Source: Paenibacillus peoriae (GTDB taxonomy: Bacteria; Bacillota; Bacilli; Paenibacillales; Paenibacillaceae). Taken from it: a stretch of DNA of 64,000 nt. The notes under the pieces are model-generated. The model worked only from the letters and a program-made list of their open reading frames with translations. It made no database searches and had not been told where the DNA came from. Location of the stretch: contig NZ_CP092831.1 in the NCBI RefSeq assembly GCF_022531965.1, positions 15,001 through 79,000 on the forward strand, given 5' to 3'. Shown piece after piece: positions 54,320-64,000 of the stretch. Numbering within the stretch: the first letter of the stretch is position 1; each line of letters opens with the position of its first letter. A program made the translations under genes and the position numbers.

Positions 54320-55942
54320 ATGAAATCGACAGCTAGAGTGACGGAGGCGCAGTGGCAGGTTTGGCAGGAGGAAGGCTGGAGCATACTTCCCTATATCGCT
54401 GAGTACCCATTACCCGTGGGAGGGCTACCGTCATCGTGGCGGAAGGCTTGGGAGGATTCGTCGCCATATGCCTTTTTGCTGGAGAGCGCTAAAGGTGGGA
54501 GGTACACCTATCTGGCCTTAAATCCGGTTGCTGTATTGGAAGGCAAGGGAGAACATGCAGTTTGGACTGACTTGCAAAGTGGGAAGCATGGAGATATACA
54601 TGGTCAACCTTTGAAAGTCATGAACAACTGGATCGCTCCTTACCGTGCACCGCGTGTACCTGGCATGCCCTTTTTCTCTGGAGGATTTGCGGGTTATCTT
54701 GGATACGATGTAGCTCGCTCGTTGGAGCGTTTGCCATCTCAAGCTGCAGACGATACGGGCATACCTGATTATGTATGGATGAGGGTGAATGAGTTATGGA
54801 TTTATGATCACGAAAAATCCTGCATATATTGTGCTGTTCATATGCCCAATCCTGCCCGCTCCGGTGAATTCAGTAGCCAGACTGATTTGGCTAATGAGCT
54901 TATGGTGGATGAGACCATATCGATACTTGGCAAACTTTATGCCGAAGCGGTCCAACGTGCAGAACGCATGCTGACTCAGTGGAAGAACATCATACATGCG
55001 GGAGAGACTGATCCAGCTCATCCTCGCCGTTGTGCTCGGCTGTCCGAAAAAGGATTAGAGGCTGCTCATCAAGAATCTGAAGGTTGGACAGCGGCATTCA
55101 GCCAACAAGATTTTGAACAGGCCGTAAGACGTGTGCAGGAATATATTGCCCAAGGGGATGTATTCCAGGTTAACTTGTCGATTCGTCAGCAACGTACGCT
55201 TGCAGCCCTTCCTGAGAATATATATGAATGGCTTCGTCTGCTGAATCCATCCCCTTATATGGGTATGCTGCGTATGCCGGATTTACGGATCGTCAGTGGA
55301 TCGCCAGAATTGTTGGTGAAGCTGGAGGATGGACGTGTGAGCGCCCGACCTATTGCAGGTACGAGAAGAAGGGGGCTAACACCGGATGAAGATGCCACTA
55401 TGGCAGCAGAGCTTCTATCAAGCGAAAAAGAACGCGCCGAGCATATTATGCTCGTCGATCTGGAGCGTAACGATATCGGACGGATTGCCGAATACGGATC
55501 GGTGCATGTACCTGAACTGCTGACTGTCGAGTATTATTCGCACGTTATGCATTTGGTTTCTCAGGTGGAGGGGAAGTTAGCCTCAGGTCGTACAGCTATA
55601 GATGTAATTGCGGCTACTTTTCCAGGCGGAACCATTACCGGGGCACCCAAGGTGCGCACGATGGAAATCATCGAAGAATTAGAGCCTGTCCGGCGGGGGC
55701 CTTATACTGGGTCCCTTGGATGGATTGACTATAACGGTAATATGGAATTAAATATTATAATAAGAACACTAGCTGTTAAAGGCAGCACTGCCTATTTACA
55801 GACAGGTGCGGGGATCGTCATTGATTCAGACCCGTACAGGGAATATCGGGAATGTCGGAACAAGGCCAAAGCTGTCATGAAGGCGGTACAATGTGGTGAA
55901 GAAGAAGCCGCTTTGAGCAGAAGCGGTATCACAGGAGGGTGA
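54320..55942 (+). CDS. pabB: Aminodeoxychorismate synthase component I
   Basis: The 540-residue chorismate-utilising enzyme, with the next gene's glutaminase, makes 4-amino-4-deoxychorismate for folate. The C-terminal catalytic domain shows PIAGTRRRG (Pro344 on), [20 protein letters not shown] (about residues 374-393) and [18 protein letters not shown] is also the anthranilate synthase form, so assignment to folate rests on the following pabA-pabC-folP genes. The pair may serve tryptophan synthesis too, as known for PabA in B. subtilis. The stop overlaps the pabA leader. Confidence 0.92.
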   Translation: MKSTARVTEAQWQVWQEEGWSILPYIAEYPLPVGGLPSSWRKAWEDSSPYAFLLESAKGGRYTYLALNPVAVLEGKGEHAVWTDLQSGKHGDIHGQPLKVMNNWIAPYRAPRVPGMPFFSGGFAGYLGYDVARSLERLPSQAADDTGIPDYVWMRVNELWIYDHEKSCIYCAVHMPNPARSGEFSSQTDLANELMVDETISILGKLYAEAVQRAERMLTQWKNIIHAGETDPAHPRRCARLSEKGLEAAHQESEGWTAAFSQQDFEQAVRRVQEYIAQGDVFQVNLSIRQQRTLAALPENIYEWLRLLNPSPYMGMLRMPDLRIVSGSPELLVKLEDGRVSARPIAGTRRRGLTPDEDATMAAELLSSEKERAEHIMLVDLERNDIGRIAEYGSVHVPELLTVEYYSHVMHLVSQVEGKLASGRTAIDVIAATFPGGTITGAPKVRTMEIIEELEPVRRGPYTGSLGWIDYNGNMELNIIIRTLAVKGSTAYLQTGAGIVIDSDPYREYRECRNKAKAVMKAVQCGEEEAALSRSGITGG

Positions 55943-55947
55943 GTCGT

Positions 55948-56523
55948 ATGATTTTGGTGATTGATAATTATGATTCGTTTACGTACAATCTTGTTCAGTA
56001 TTTGGGTGAACTTGGCGAAGAAGTAATCGTAAAACGGAACGATGAGATTGATGTGAAAGGCATAGAAGAGCTGGCACCAGAGCATATTTTGATCTCGCCG
56101 GGTCCATGCACGCCGAATGAGGCGGGGATATCACTGGATGTGATCAGCCATTTTAAAGGTCGCATTCCGATTTTTGGCGTTTGCCTCGGCCATCAGGCCA
56201 TCGGACAGGCTTTTGGCGGTAAGGTTATCCGGGCTGAACGACTCATGCACGGTAAAACCTCACCGATTCTTCATCACAATACGTCAGTATTTGAAGGCCT
56301 GCCTTCTCCGTTCACAGCAACCCGGTATCACTCATTGCTGGTAGAGCGCGAGAGTCTACCTGAGTGTCTAGAGATTACCGCTGAAACCGCAGAAGGGGAA
56401 ATTATGGGTTTGCGGCATAAAGAATTTGCCGTAGAAGGAGTTCAGTTCCATCCAGAATCCATTATTACGGATTACGGGCATCAGCTGTTACGCAATTTCC
56501 TAAAACGCAAGGTAGGCGTTTGA
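55948..56523 (+). CDS. pabA: Aminodeoxychorismate/anthranilate synthase glutaminase subunit
   Basis: The 191-residue class I glutamine amidotransferase supplies ammonia to PabB. The catalytic Cys79 is in [15 protein letters not shown], with His and Glu in FHPESI near the C-terminus and [13 protein letters not shown] (about residues 49-61). ATG 55948 is 7 bases after AGGAGGG; GTG 55939 overlaps that site. In B. subtilis this protein also serves as TrpG. Confidence 0.95.
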   Translation: MILVIDNYDSFTYNLVQYLGELGEEVIVKRNDEIDVKGIEELAPEHILISPGPCTPNEAGISLDVISHFKGRIPIFGVCLGHQAIGQAFGGKVIRAERLMHGKTSPILHHNTSVFEGLPSPFTATRYHSLLVERESLPECLEITAETAEGEIMGLRHKEFAVEGVQFHPESIITDYGHQLLRNFLKRKVGV

Positions 56524-56526
56524 TTC

Positions 56527-57423
56527 ATGAAATATATCGGAGTCAACGGCGTCCTCACGGAAGCCGCAAAAGCCGTGGTTCACGTAAGTGATCACGGCTT
56601 TTTATACGGAATGGGCTTGTTTGAAACATTCCGCACCTACAAGGGCGCCCCATTCTTGCTGGATCGGCATCTGCATCGACTACAGGAAGGCTGCCGAATG
56701 CTCGGCATTCCTTTTCAACCTGATGAGGAGCAGCTTACGAAACACATCCAGCATCTGATGGTGGCAAATGGGTTGGATGAAGCCTACATCCGCTACACCG
56801 TATCAGCGGGTGAAGAGGTGCTAGGATTGCCGACGGGTGACTATACGCGTCCCAACCATATTTTGTTTGCCAAGCCGTTGCCCTCTACCAATACACAAAT
56901 TGGGCAATCGACTTCCCCATCGGCGCTTCAGTTGTTGCGAATCCCCAGAAACACTCCAGAGGGTGAGGTTCGCTTGAAGTCGCTCCATTATATGAATAAT
57001 ATTCTTGCGAAACGGGAACTTCAGCAGTATGCCGAAGCTGTCCGTTATAAGGCTGAAGGAATGATGCTTACGGCCAATGGTTTCCTGGCAGAGGGAATGG
57101 TCAGCAATCTGTTCTTTGTGCGGAATAATACGCTGTATACACCTGACTTGTCTACAGGGATTCTGCCAGGCATTACGCGTGAATTCATTTTGGAGCTGGC
57201 GCATCTGCGAGACATTCCTTGTGAGCAGGGCCTGTACCGCTGGGACGAGTTGAAACAGGCTGATGAAATTTTTATGACCAACTCTATACAAGAAATACGG
57301 CCCGTGGATTTGTTGTTGGAGCCGGGAGGAACAACGAATCATTTTTCGGTTCCCTTGACGCAGCCCAGGTCCATAACAGCTTTGCTGTTGCACGATTATA
57401 GACAGAAAGCAGGGATCAAGTGA
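56527..57423 (+). CDS. pabC: 4-amino-4-deoxychorismate lyase
   Basis: The 298-residue fold-type IV PLP enzyme releases pyruvate to give p-aminobenzoate. It has VSDHGFLYGMGLFETFRTY (about residues 22-40), the PLP lysine in RLKSLHYMNNILAK (about Lys149) and EGMVSNLFFVRN (about 190-201). Branched-chain transaminases share this fold; the folate neighbours decide the call. It starts 3 bases after pabA and its stop overlaps folP by 4. Confidence 0.93.
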   Translation: MKYIGVNGVLTEAAKAVVHVSDHGFLYGMGLFETFRTYKGAPFLLDRHLHRLQEGCRMLGIPFQPDEEQLTKHIQHLMVANGLDEAYIRYTVSAGEEVLGLPTGDYTRPNHILFAKPLPSTNTQIGQSTSPSALQLLRIPRNTPEGEVRLKSLHYMNNILAKRELQQYAEAVRYKAEGMMLTANGFLAEGMVSNLFFVRNNTLYTPDLSTGILPGITREFILELAHLRDIPCEQGLYRWDELKQADEIFMTNSIQEIRPVDLLLEPGGTTNHFSVPLTQPRSITALLLHDYRQKAGIK

Positions 57424-58286
57424 ACATACCGACCCTTTATCAACGTAGTTACCGAATGGGGGATGCCGAGCTTACACTCGGACATTCCACACAGATCATG
57501 GGTATACTGAATGTGACCCCGGATTCATTTTCCGATGGAGGATTACATTATAACCCGGAGATTGCTGTTTTACATGCATTGAAGCTGGTGGAAGATGGAG
57601 CTGATATCATTGACATTGGCGGGGAGTCTACCCGTCCCGGTCATGATCCAGTAGGTGTGGAAGAGGAGCTGGCTCGGGTCATTCCGGTCGTCCAGGCCAT
57701 CCATCGTATCGCACCGCACATTCCATTATCTGTAGATACTTACAAAGCTGAAGTAGCCAGAAAGGCACTCGAAGCTGGCGCACATATCATTAATGATGTG
57801 TGGGGGTTTAAGGCAGACCCTGATATGGCACGTGTAGCTTCGGAATTCGATTGCCCGGTCATTTTGATGCATAATCGTCATGACCATAACTATAGTGATT
57901 TGGTTTCTGATATGCTGTCCGATTTAAAAGAGAGTATCCGATTAGCGCTGGATGCGGGGGTACGTGAGGAACAGATCATTTTAGACCCAGGTATCGGTTT
58001 TGCCAAGGATTACGATGAAAATATTCATGCCATGACTTCTCTCGATAGATTGGGTCAGCTGGGCTTTCCGCTGTTATTGGCTACGTCGCGCAAAAGATTT
58101 ATTCGTACAGCACTGGATTTGCCTGTGAATGATGTGGTGGAGGGCACGGCGGCTACTGTTGCTTTTGGCATTGCTCAAGGGTGCCAGATTGTGCGTGTAC
58201 ACGATGTGGCGCAAATCAAGCGCACCGTACGTATGTGTGATGCGATGGTGTACGGGTCTAAAAATGCACTGAGTTATGGTGGTTAG
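57420..58286 (+). CDS. folP: Dihydropteroate synthase
   Basis: The 288-residue TIM-barrel enzyme joins p-aminobenzoate to the pterin. Conserved segments are IMGILNVTPDSFSDGG (about residues 27-42), DIIDIGGESTRPGHDPV (about 61-77), INDVWGFK (about 123-130) and ILDPGIGFAKD (about 187-197). It is the sulfonamide target. It starts at GTG within the pabC stop (GTGA). In B. subtilis folB follows immediately; here a 450-base gap intervenes. Confidence 0.96.
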   Translation: MNIPTLYQRSYRMGDAELTLGHSTQIMGILNVTPDSFSDGGLHYNPEIAVLHALKLVEDGADIIDIGGESTRPGHDPVGVEEELARVIPVVQAIHRIAPHIPLSVDTYKAEVARKALEAGAHIINDVWGFKADPDMARVASEFDCPVILMHNRHDHNYSDLVSDMLSDLKESIRLALDAGVREEQIILDPGIGFAKDYDENIHAMTSLDRLGQLGFPLLLATSRKRFIRTALDLPVNDVVEGTAATVAFGIAQGCQIVRVHDVAQIKRTVRMCDAMVYGSKNALSYGG

Positions 58287-58735
58287 GAGACGCTTCATGA
58301 ATGATTTGATCCTGTGATCGCTGTTGCAACGGGATTCTTTTGAATTGGTAAAACATATGACTGTAGGAATCCCGTTGAGTATATGCTTACGATGTAGCTT
58401 TTCCTTGAAAAGCTTTGGAGGCGAGCGCTACGTTTCTCCGGATTCAAATCCTTCATTCCGCTACAACGCACCATAAAGTCACTGTATTTTTTAGAGAGAA
58501 ATTAATGTAAGAAGAACGGAAAAAATAGTAGAACGAAAACGAAGTGGACGGAATGGTGCTGTACAAGCGAAGCGGTCGCCTTTGTGCCAGGATTCCAACC
58601 ATTTTATCCTAATATAAGGAAATCTGGGTACAACAGCGATGGGAAGTACCATCCGACCGCGTAGTGGTGCCGCGTGTACACCTTTAGTTGAGCTTATTTA
58701 GAAAAATCTAATAAATAACAGGGGGCCTACCCACA
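58287..58735. other. 450-base gap inside the folate cluster
   Basis: No gene is supported. It contains a perfect 10-base inverted repeat AACGGGATTC (58328-58337) / GAATCCCGTT (58367-58376), then a hairpin AGCTTTTC (58396-58403) / GAAAAGCT (58407-58414). The middle part around 58500-58560 is A-rich, and 58620-58690 has several short GC-rich pairings. It may be a remnant of an inserted element or a structured leader for folB. A GGGGG run before the folB ATG serves as its ribosome site. Confidence 0.5.
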
Positions 58736-59098
58736 ATGGATAAAATGAAATTGCATCGTATGGAATATTACGGATATCATGGCGTTTTTCCAGAGGAACG
58801 TAAGCTGGGACAACGTTACTATATTGATTTGGAACTGGAGCTTGATCTGCATGAAGCGGGTGAGCAGGATGCTTTGGACAAAACGGTTAATTACGCAGAG
58901 GTGCATTACACCGTTAAAGATATTGTAGAAAAGGAGTCTTACCAATTGATTGAAGCTTTGGGCGAACGTATTGCATCTTCCCTACTGGACACTTATACTA
59001 GTGTCAATGCACTGACTGTCAAAGTCACGAAGCCGCATCCGCCATTTGATATTCATTTTCAAGGCGTGACGGTTGAGCTTTATCGCGCAAGAAAGTAG
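58736..59098 (+). CDS. folB: Dihydroneopterin aldolase
   Basis: The 120-residue enzyme converts dihydroneopterin to 6-hydroxymethyl-dihydropterin. It has the family start MDKMKLHRMEYYGYHGVFPE (residues 1-20) with the Tyr-His-Gly segment, VNYAEVHYTVKDIVE (about 52-66) and the LIEALGERIA segment with the catalytic region, ending KPHPPFDIHFQGVTVEL. The last 9 bases before folK are intergenic. Confidence 0.95.
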   Translation: MDKMKLHRMEYYGYHGVFPEERKLGQRYYIDLELELDLHEAGEQDALDKTVNYAEVHYTVKDIVEKESYQLIEALGERIASSLLDTYTSVNALTVKVTKPHPPFDIHFQGVTVELYRARK

Positions 59099-59107
59099 GA
59101 ACGATAC

Positions 59108-59656
59108 ATGAATGCACATTCGACCTCTGAGGCATCAGAGGCTTATATTGCTTTAGGGGCTAATTTGGGGGAGCGCGAGCATACCCTGTATGAAGCCATT
59201 ACGGCGCTGGACGAACATCCGGGTATCCGGGTAATACGGTGCTCCAGCCTGTACGAAACAGAGCCTGTTGGGTATCTGGATCAACCTTCTTTTTTGAACA
59301 TGACGGTAGCCCTATCTACAACACTTGCTCCAGAGGAGCTTCTGGTATATATGCTGGAGGTGGAGAGTCGTCTGGGGAGAGTAAGACATATTCCTAATGG
59401 TCCACGAACCATTGATCTGGACTTGTTATGGATGGGAGCGGCACAACTGGCTACACCGGATTTGGAGCTTCCTCACCCTCGCATGTTGGAGCGTGCTTTT
59501 GTGCTGGTTCCCTTGGCTGACATCGTTCCGAACCAAGATCCGTCCGGTCTGTACAGTATCGTGCATACTGCATTGAATTCTGTGGATGGAAAGGACGGCA
59601 TACAGCTTTGGAAAACATGCAGCTGGCGCAACGACTCCGCGCCTTTCGGAAACTAA
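59108..59656 (+). CDS. folK: 2-amino-4-hydroxy-6-hydroxymethyldihydropteridine pyrophosphokinase
   Basis: The 182-residue enzyme activates the pterin for FolP. Conserved segments: YIALGANLGERE (about residues 13-24), SSLYETEPVGYLDQPSFLNM (about 52-71) and the HPPK signature GPRTIDLDLL (about 97-106), then LPHPRMLERAFVL. The C-terminal 16 codons overlap the next gene in another frame. Confidence 0.95.
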   Translation: MNAHSTSEASEAYIALGANLGEREHTLYEAITALDEHPGIRVIRCSSLYETEPVGYLDQPSFLNMTVALSTTLAPEELLVYMLEVESRLGRVRHIPNGPRTIDLDLLWMGAAQLATPDLELPHPRMLERAFVLVPLADIVPNQDPSGLYSIVHTALNSVDGKDGIQLWKTCSWRNDSAPFGN

Positions 59657-59808
59657 AAGGGTTCACACAGCAGGAGTTGGCAGAGCGTACCGGTATATCT
59701 TTGACTGTATTAGGTGCTGTGGAGCGAGGCAATCGTACAATAGACTTAGACATGCTGAACATTATCGCCCAAACGCTAGGAATTGAAGTCCGGGAACTGA
59801 CGGAATGA
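59608..59808 (+). CDS. yazB: Small XRE-family HTH regulator (YazB-like)
   Basis: The 66-residue protein is a single helix-turn-helix domain (LAQRLRAFRKLKGFTQQELA, residues 6-25, then ISLTVLGAVERGNRTID). It resembles B. subtilis YazB, which lies in the same place between folK and dusB; its targets are unknown. It overlaps folK by 49 bases. TTG 59608, 9 bases after AAAGGACGG, is preferred to ATG 59617. Confidence 0.85.
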   Translation: MENMQLAQRLRAFRKLKGFTQQELAERTGISLTVLGAVERGNRTIDLDMLNIIAQTLGIEVRELTE

Positions 59809-59852
59809 CGATAAATAATGATACAAAAGAAAGAATAAAGGGGTGAACAGAT

Positions 59853-60881
59853 ATGTTGAAAATCGGCGGTATTGAAATGAAAAACCAAGTCGTTCTGGCT
59901 CCGATGGCAGGCGTGTGCAACCCTGCTTTTCGCCTGATCGCCAAGGAATTCGGTACAGGTCTGGTATGTGCAGAAATGGTTAGTGATAAAGCGATCATTC
60001 ACGGCAACAAGCGTACACGCGAGATGCTGTTTGTAGATGAGCGTGAGAAGCCACTTAGCTTGCAAATTTTCGGGGGAGACCGCGAATCTTTGGTGGAAGC
60101 AGCGAAGGTCGTAGATCAGGAAACGAATGCAGATATTATTGATATCAATATGGGTTGCCCGGTTCCCAAAGTGACCAAATGTGATGCAGGTGCTCGTTGG
60201 CTGCTCGATCCAAACAAGATTTATGAAATGGTATCGGCGGTAGTGGAATCAGTAAACAAGCCGGTTACTGTGAAAATGCGTATTGGTTGGGATAGTGAGC
60301 ATATTTATGCCGTAGAGAACGCTCGCGCTGTTGAACGTGCCGGAGGACAGGCCGTTAGTGTACATGGCCGTACACGGGAGCAACTGTATACGGGACATGC
60401 GAATTGGGATATTATAAAAGAAGTTAAAGAAGCAGTTACCATTCCTGTAATTGGAAATGGCGATGTGGCATCACCGGAAGATGCTCGCCGTATGCTGGAT
60501 TTGACCAATTGTGATGGCGTTATGATCGGACGCGGTGCTCTGGGAAATCCGTGGATGCTTTACCGTACGATTGAGTACTTGCAATCAGGTGAGCTGTTGC
60601 CCGATCCTTCACCGGAAGAAAAAATTCGTATTGCCATTCTGCATATGGATCGTCTGGTTGCATTGAAGGGTGAAGCAGTAGCTGTCCGTGAAATGCGCAA
60701 GCATCTGGCTTGGTACCTCAAGGGGCTTAAAGGTTCAGCACGTATTAAGGATGCCATTATGGAAGAAACAAAGCGCGACGATATGGTACGTATTTTGGAT
60801 CAATTTGTATCTCAATTGCACATGGTAGAAAACGATGAGCCTTCTACAAGCGCTGCATCTCCTGCTGCTGTTGCGCAATAA
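59853..60881 (+). CDS. dusB: tRNA-dihydrouridine synthase B
   Basis: The 342-residue FMN enzyme reduces uridines in tRNA. It has VVLAPMAGVCNPAFR (about residues 14-28), DINMGCPVPKVTKCDAGARW (about 98-117, with the catalytic Cys), VSVHGRTREQLYTGHANWD (about 168-186) and GVMIGRGALGNPW (about 224-236). The C-terminus is a short Ala/Ser tail. AAAGGGGTG precedes the ATG. This is yacF of B. subtilis. Confidence 0.94.
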   Translation: MLKIGGIEMKNQVVLAPMAGVCNPAFRLIAKEFGTGLVCAEMVSDKAIIHGNKRTREMLFVDEREKPLSLQIFGGDRESLVEAAKVVDQETNADIIDINMGCPVPKVTKCDAGARWLLDPNKIYEMVSAVVESVNKPVTVKMRIGWDSEHIYAVENARAVERAGGQAVSVHGRTREQLYTGHANWDIIKEVKEAVTIPVIGNGDVASPEDARRMLDLTNCDGVMIGRGALGNPWMLYRTIEYLQSGELLPDPSPEEKIRIAILHMDRLVALKGEAVAVREMRKHLAWYLKGLKGSARIKDAIMEETKRDDMVRILDQFVSQLHMVENDEPSTSAASPAAVAQ

Positions 60882-60908
60882 GGAAGCTGTTCCGGCCTGC
60901 GCACGCGA

Positions 60909-60937
60909 TTGACTTTTCTAATTGCTTGCCCTATAAT
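60909..60937 (+). promoter_or_regulatory. Sigma-A promoter of greA
   Basis: TTGACT (60909-60914), 17 bases, TATAAT (60932-60937). It lies 28 bases after dusB and leaves a leader of about 150 bases before the greA start. Confidence 0.85.
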
Positions 60938-61095
60938 CGTTCAGTATAAAATCTTGATGTATGCTACAAATTGTGTGCAGCTCTCAAGACAACAGCAGGA
61001 AATGTTCTCATTCCCTCAGAGTGGCATATTATGTTTTGAAAGCGTGCATTCCGATGCACTTTTAAACTTTTCCCATGACAGGAGAATCGGTTAAG

Positions 61096-61572
61096 ATGAG
61101 CGATAAAGAAGTCATTCTGACACAGGAAGGTCTTAGGAAGCTCGAAGATGAGCTTGAGAACTTAAAGTCTGTCAAACGCCGCGAAGTGGCTGAACGGATT
61201 AAGGTAGCCATCGGATACGGAGATATTAGTGAAAACTCCGAATATGAGGATGCGAAGAATGAGCAGGCCTTTATTGAAGGCCGTGTAATTACGTTGGAAA
61301 AGATGCTACGCAATGCCCGCATTATCAATAGTGATGAAATTGACACCGATGTTGTGGGAGTAGGCGCAACTGTGACTGTTGAAGATTTGGAATTCGGAGA
61401 TATTACAGAGTATGCTATCGTAGGTTCTGCCGAATCTGACCCGCTACAGAACAAGATTTCGAATGAAAGTCCGGTTGGCAAGGCAATTCTCGGTAAGAAA
61501 AAGGGAACTGTTGTGGATGTCACCGTTCCAGCAGGCGTTATTCAATATAAAATCGTGGATATCAAGAAATAA
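61096..61572 (+). CDS. greA: Transcription elongation factor GreA
   Basis: The 158-residue factor stimulates cleavage of backtracked RNA by RNA polymerase. It has an N-terminal coiled coil with the acidic tip ([20 protein letters not shown], about residues 43-62) and a C-terminal FKBP-like domain ([31 protein letters not shown]). ATG 61096 after AGGAG gives exactly the family length; ATG 61075 would add 7 residues. In B. subtilis greA is elsewhere; here it sits between dusB and lysS. Confidence 0.96.
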   Translation: MSDKEVILTQEGLRKLEDELENLKSVKRREVAERIKVAIGYGDISENSEYEDAKNEQAFIEGRVITLEKMLRNARIINSDEIDTDVVGVGATVTVEDLEFGDITEYAIVGSAESDPLQNKISNESPVGKAILGKKKGTVVDVTVPAGVIQYKIVDIKK

Positions 61573-61596
61573 GACACGGACTTTGGAATTTAATGT

Positions 61597-61625
61597 AAAA
61601 GCTTCCTTGTGGAAGCTTTTTTTCT
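61597..61625 (+). terminator. Terminator after greA
   Basis: AAAAGCTTCC pairs perfectly with GGAAGCTTTT around TTGT, followed by more T. Confidence 0.94.
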
Positions 61626-61673
61626 CTACACCCGGACGGACCCCGGCCCGTCTATTCATATTGAAGGAGCTGA

Positions 61674-63209
<1,536 letters not shown>

Positions 63210-63226
63210 CATAACATTATGAATAT

Positions 63227-63267
63227 AGAGGATCAGCCGGGTTTCCCGTGTCTTGTTCCTCTTTTTC
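63227..63267 (+). terminator. Terminator after lysS
   Basis: AGAGGA pairs with TCCTCT at the base of a hairpin that also holds GGG/CCC, followed by TTTT. Confidence 0.75.
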
Positions 63268-63294
63268 ATAAGAACGGATGGAGAGAATACTCTA

Positions 63295-64000
63295 ATGAAA
63301 CGCAGCGTCAAGCTTAGTCGGTTCGCATCGCCTCCTTTTATATTGGTCATTGGATATTTATTGATTATTGCATTGGGTACTTTGCTACTGATGCTTCCTG
63401 TTGCCAATCATAGTGGTCATGCTCCGCATTGGATTGATTCGCTTTTTACGTCCGTCTCAGCCGCTTGTGTCACAGGACTGGTCGTCGTTGACGTCGATTC
63501 AACGTATACGATGTTTGGCGAAACCGTCATTTTGGTGCTGATGCAGCTAGGCGGGCTGGGGTTTATGACCTTAGCGACCTTGTTTGCGCTGTTATTGGGG
63601 CGGCGATTATCGCTGAAGGATCGGTTGCTGCTTAAGGAGGCTATTAATGCCGATAGCATGGAAGGGATCGTGCGTATTATTCGCAAGGTGCTGATCTTTT
63701 CTTTTACCATTGAGGCGATAGCTGCCGTTGTCTTGGCTTTGCGGTGGATGCGAGAAATGCCTGTCGGACAAGCGATATATTATGGAATATTCCATTCCGT
63801 ATCCCTCTTTAATAACGGGGGATTCGATCTGTTCGGGACTAGCTTCCAACAATACGCTGGAGATTTTGTTTTCAATATGATTGCATCTGTGCTCGTTATA
63901 TCAGGAGGCTTGGGTTTCCTGGTGCTTAGCGATCTGTTCGATTTTCGCCGTACCCGGAGACTGTCTCTACACTCCAAAATGGTGCTAAGCGTGTCGGGAG
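63295..64000 (+). CDS. KtrB/TrkH-type potassium transporter, N-terminal part
   Basis: The frame runs off the window after 235 codons. It starts MKRSVKLSRFASPPFILVIG and has hydrophobic helices with pore-loop motifs of the Trk/Ktr/HKT family: SVSAACVTGLVV (about residues 54-65) and FHSVSLFNNGGFDLFG (about residues 166-181). The product should be the membrane subunit of a K+ (Na+-linked) uptake system that needs a KtrA/KtrC-type gating subunit, not visible here. GGATGGAGAG precedes the ATG. Ktr systems are frequent cyclic-di-AMP targets. Confidence 0.88.
   Translation, partial: MKRSVKLSRFASPPFILVIGYLLIIALGTLLLMLPVANHSGHAPHWIDSLFTSVSAACVTGLVVVDVDSTYTMFGETVILVLMQLGGLGFMTLATLFALLLGRRLSLKDRLLLKEAINADSMEGIVRIIRKVLIFSFTIEAIAAVVLALRWMREMPVGQAIYYGIFHSVSLFNNGGFDLFGTSFQQYAGDFVFNMIASVLVISGGLGFLVLSDLFDFRRTRRLSLHSKMVLSVSG

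Overview
The window is chromosomal DNA from an endospore-forming Gram-positive bacterium, almost certainly a Paenibacillus (P. polymyxa-like). The evidence is Bacillus-type gene order near the replication origin, many sporulation genes (csfB, yabG, sspF, spoVG, fin, spoVT, yabP, yabQ, spoIIE), strong AGGAGG ribosome sites, TTG and GTG starts, and local departures from Bacillus subtilis. It starts inside a 23S rRNA gene and ends inside a K+ transporter gene. Nearly all genes lie on the plus strand. I see no prophage, insertion sequence or CRISPR array.

Layout. 1-2 kb: end of an rRNA operon (23S, 5S, terminator). 2-4 kb: a lipoprotein, an unknown membrane protein (minus strand) and the sigma-G inhibitor Gin. 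4-12 kb: an Orn/Lys/Arg decarboxylase, tmk, darA, yaaR, holB, ricT, yabA, a tRNA methyltransferase and rsmI. 12-19 kb: abrB (minus strand) facing an HD-domain phosphohydrolase across a region full of Spo0A boxes, then tatD, a cyclic-di-AMP riboswitch ahead of a YabE-like cell-wall protein, rnmV, ksgA and yabG. 19-26 kb: veg with two near-perfect promoters, sspF, ispE, purR, spoVG, glmU, prs, a small unknown minus-strand gene with a striking nested inverted repeat, pth and fin. 26-38 kb: mfd, a PrsA-like foldase, spoVT, a SpoVB-like flippase, mazG, HU, rqcP, yabP, yabQ, divIC and yabR. 38-47 kb: spoIIE, a VWA protein, a YabT-like kinase, tilS, hpt and ftsH. 47-64 kb: nadB-nadC, coaX, hslO, a PpiC protein, cysK, the folate cluster (pabB-pabA-pabC-folP, folB-folK-yazB), dusB, greA, lysS and a KtrB-like transporter.

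Functional themes. Four anti-sigma or sporulation-control factors (Gin, Fin, SpoVT, SpoIIE) sit together with promoters resembling those read by Spo0A/sigma-A, sigma-H, sigma-F/G, sigma-G and sigma-K, so the region is read through the whole sporulation programme. Cyclic-di-AMP appears three times: a receptor (DarA), a riboswitch, and a transporter of a class this nucleotide commonly controls. Folate, NAD, CoA, PRPP, UDP-GlcNAc and cysteine synthesis are the main metabolic content.

Most of the window is conserved housekeeping DNA. The least explained parts are the 116-bp nested inverted repeat at 25.5 kb with its small neighbour gene, the 450-bp gap inside the folate cluster, and the Spo0A-box cluster at 12.5 kb. 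All start codons were re-chosen from ribosome binding sites and family length where the longest reading frame looked over-extended.
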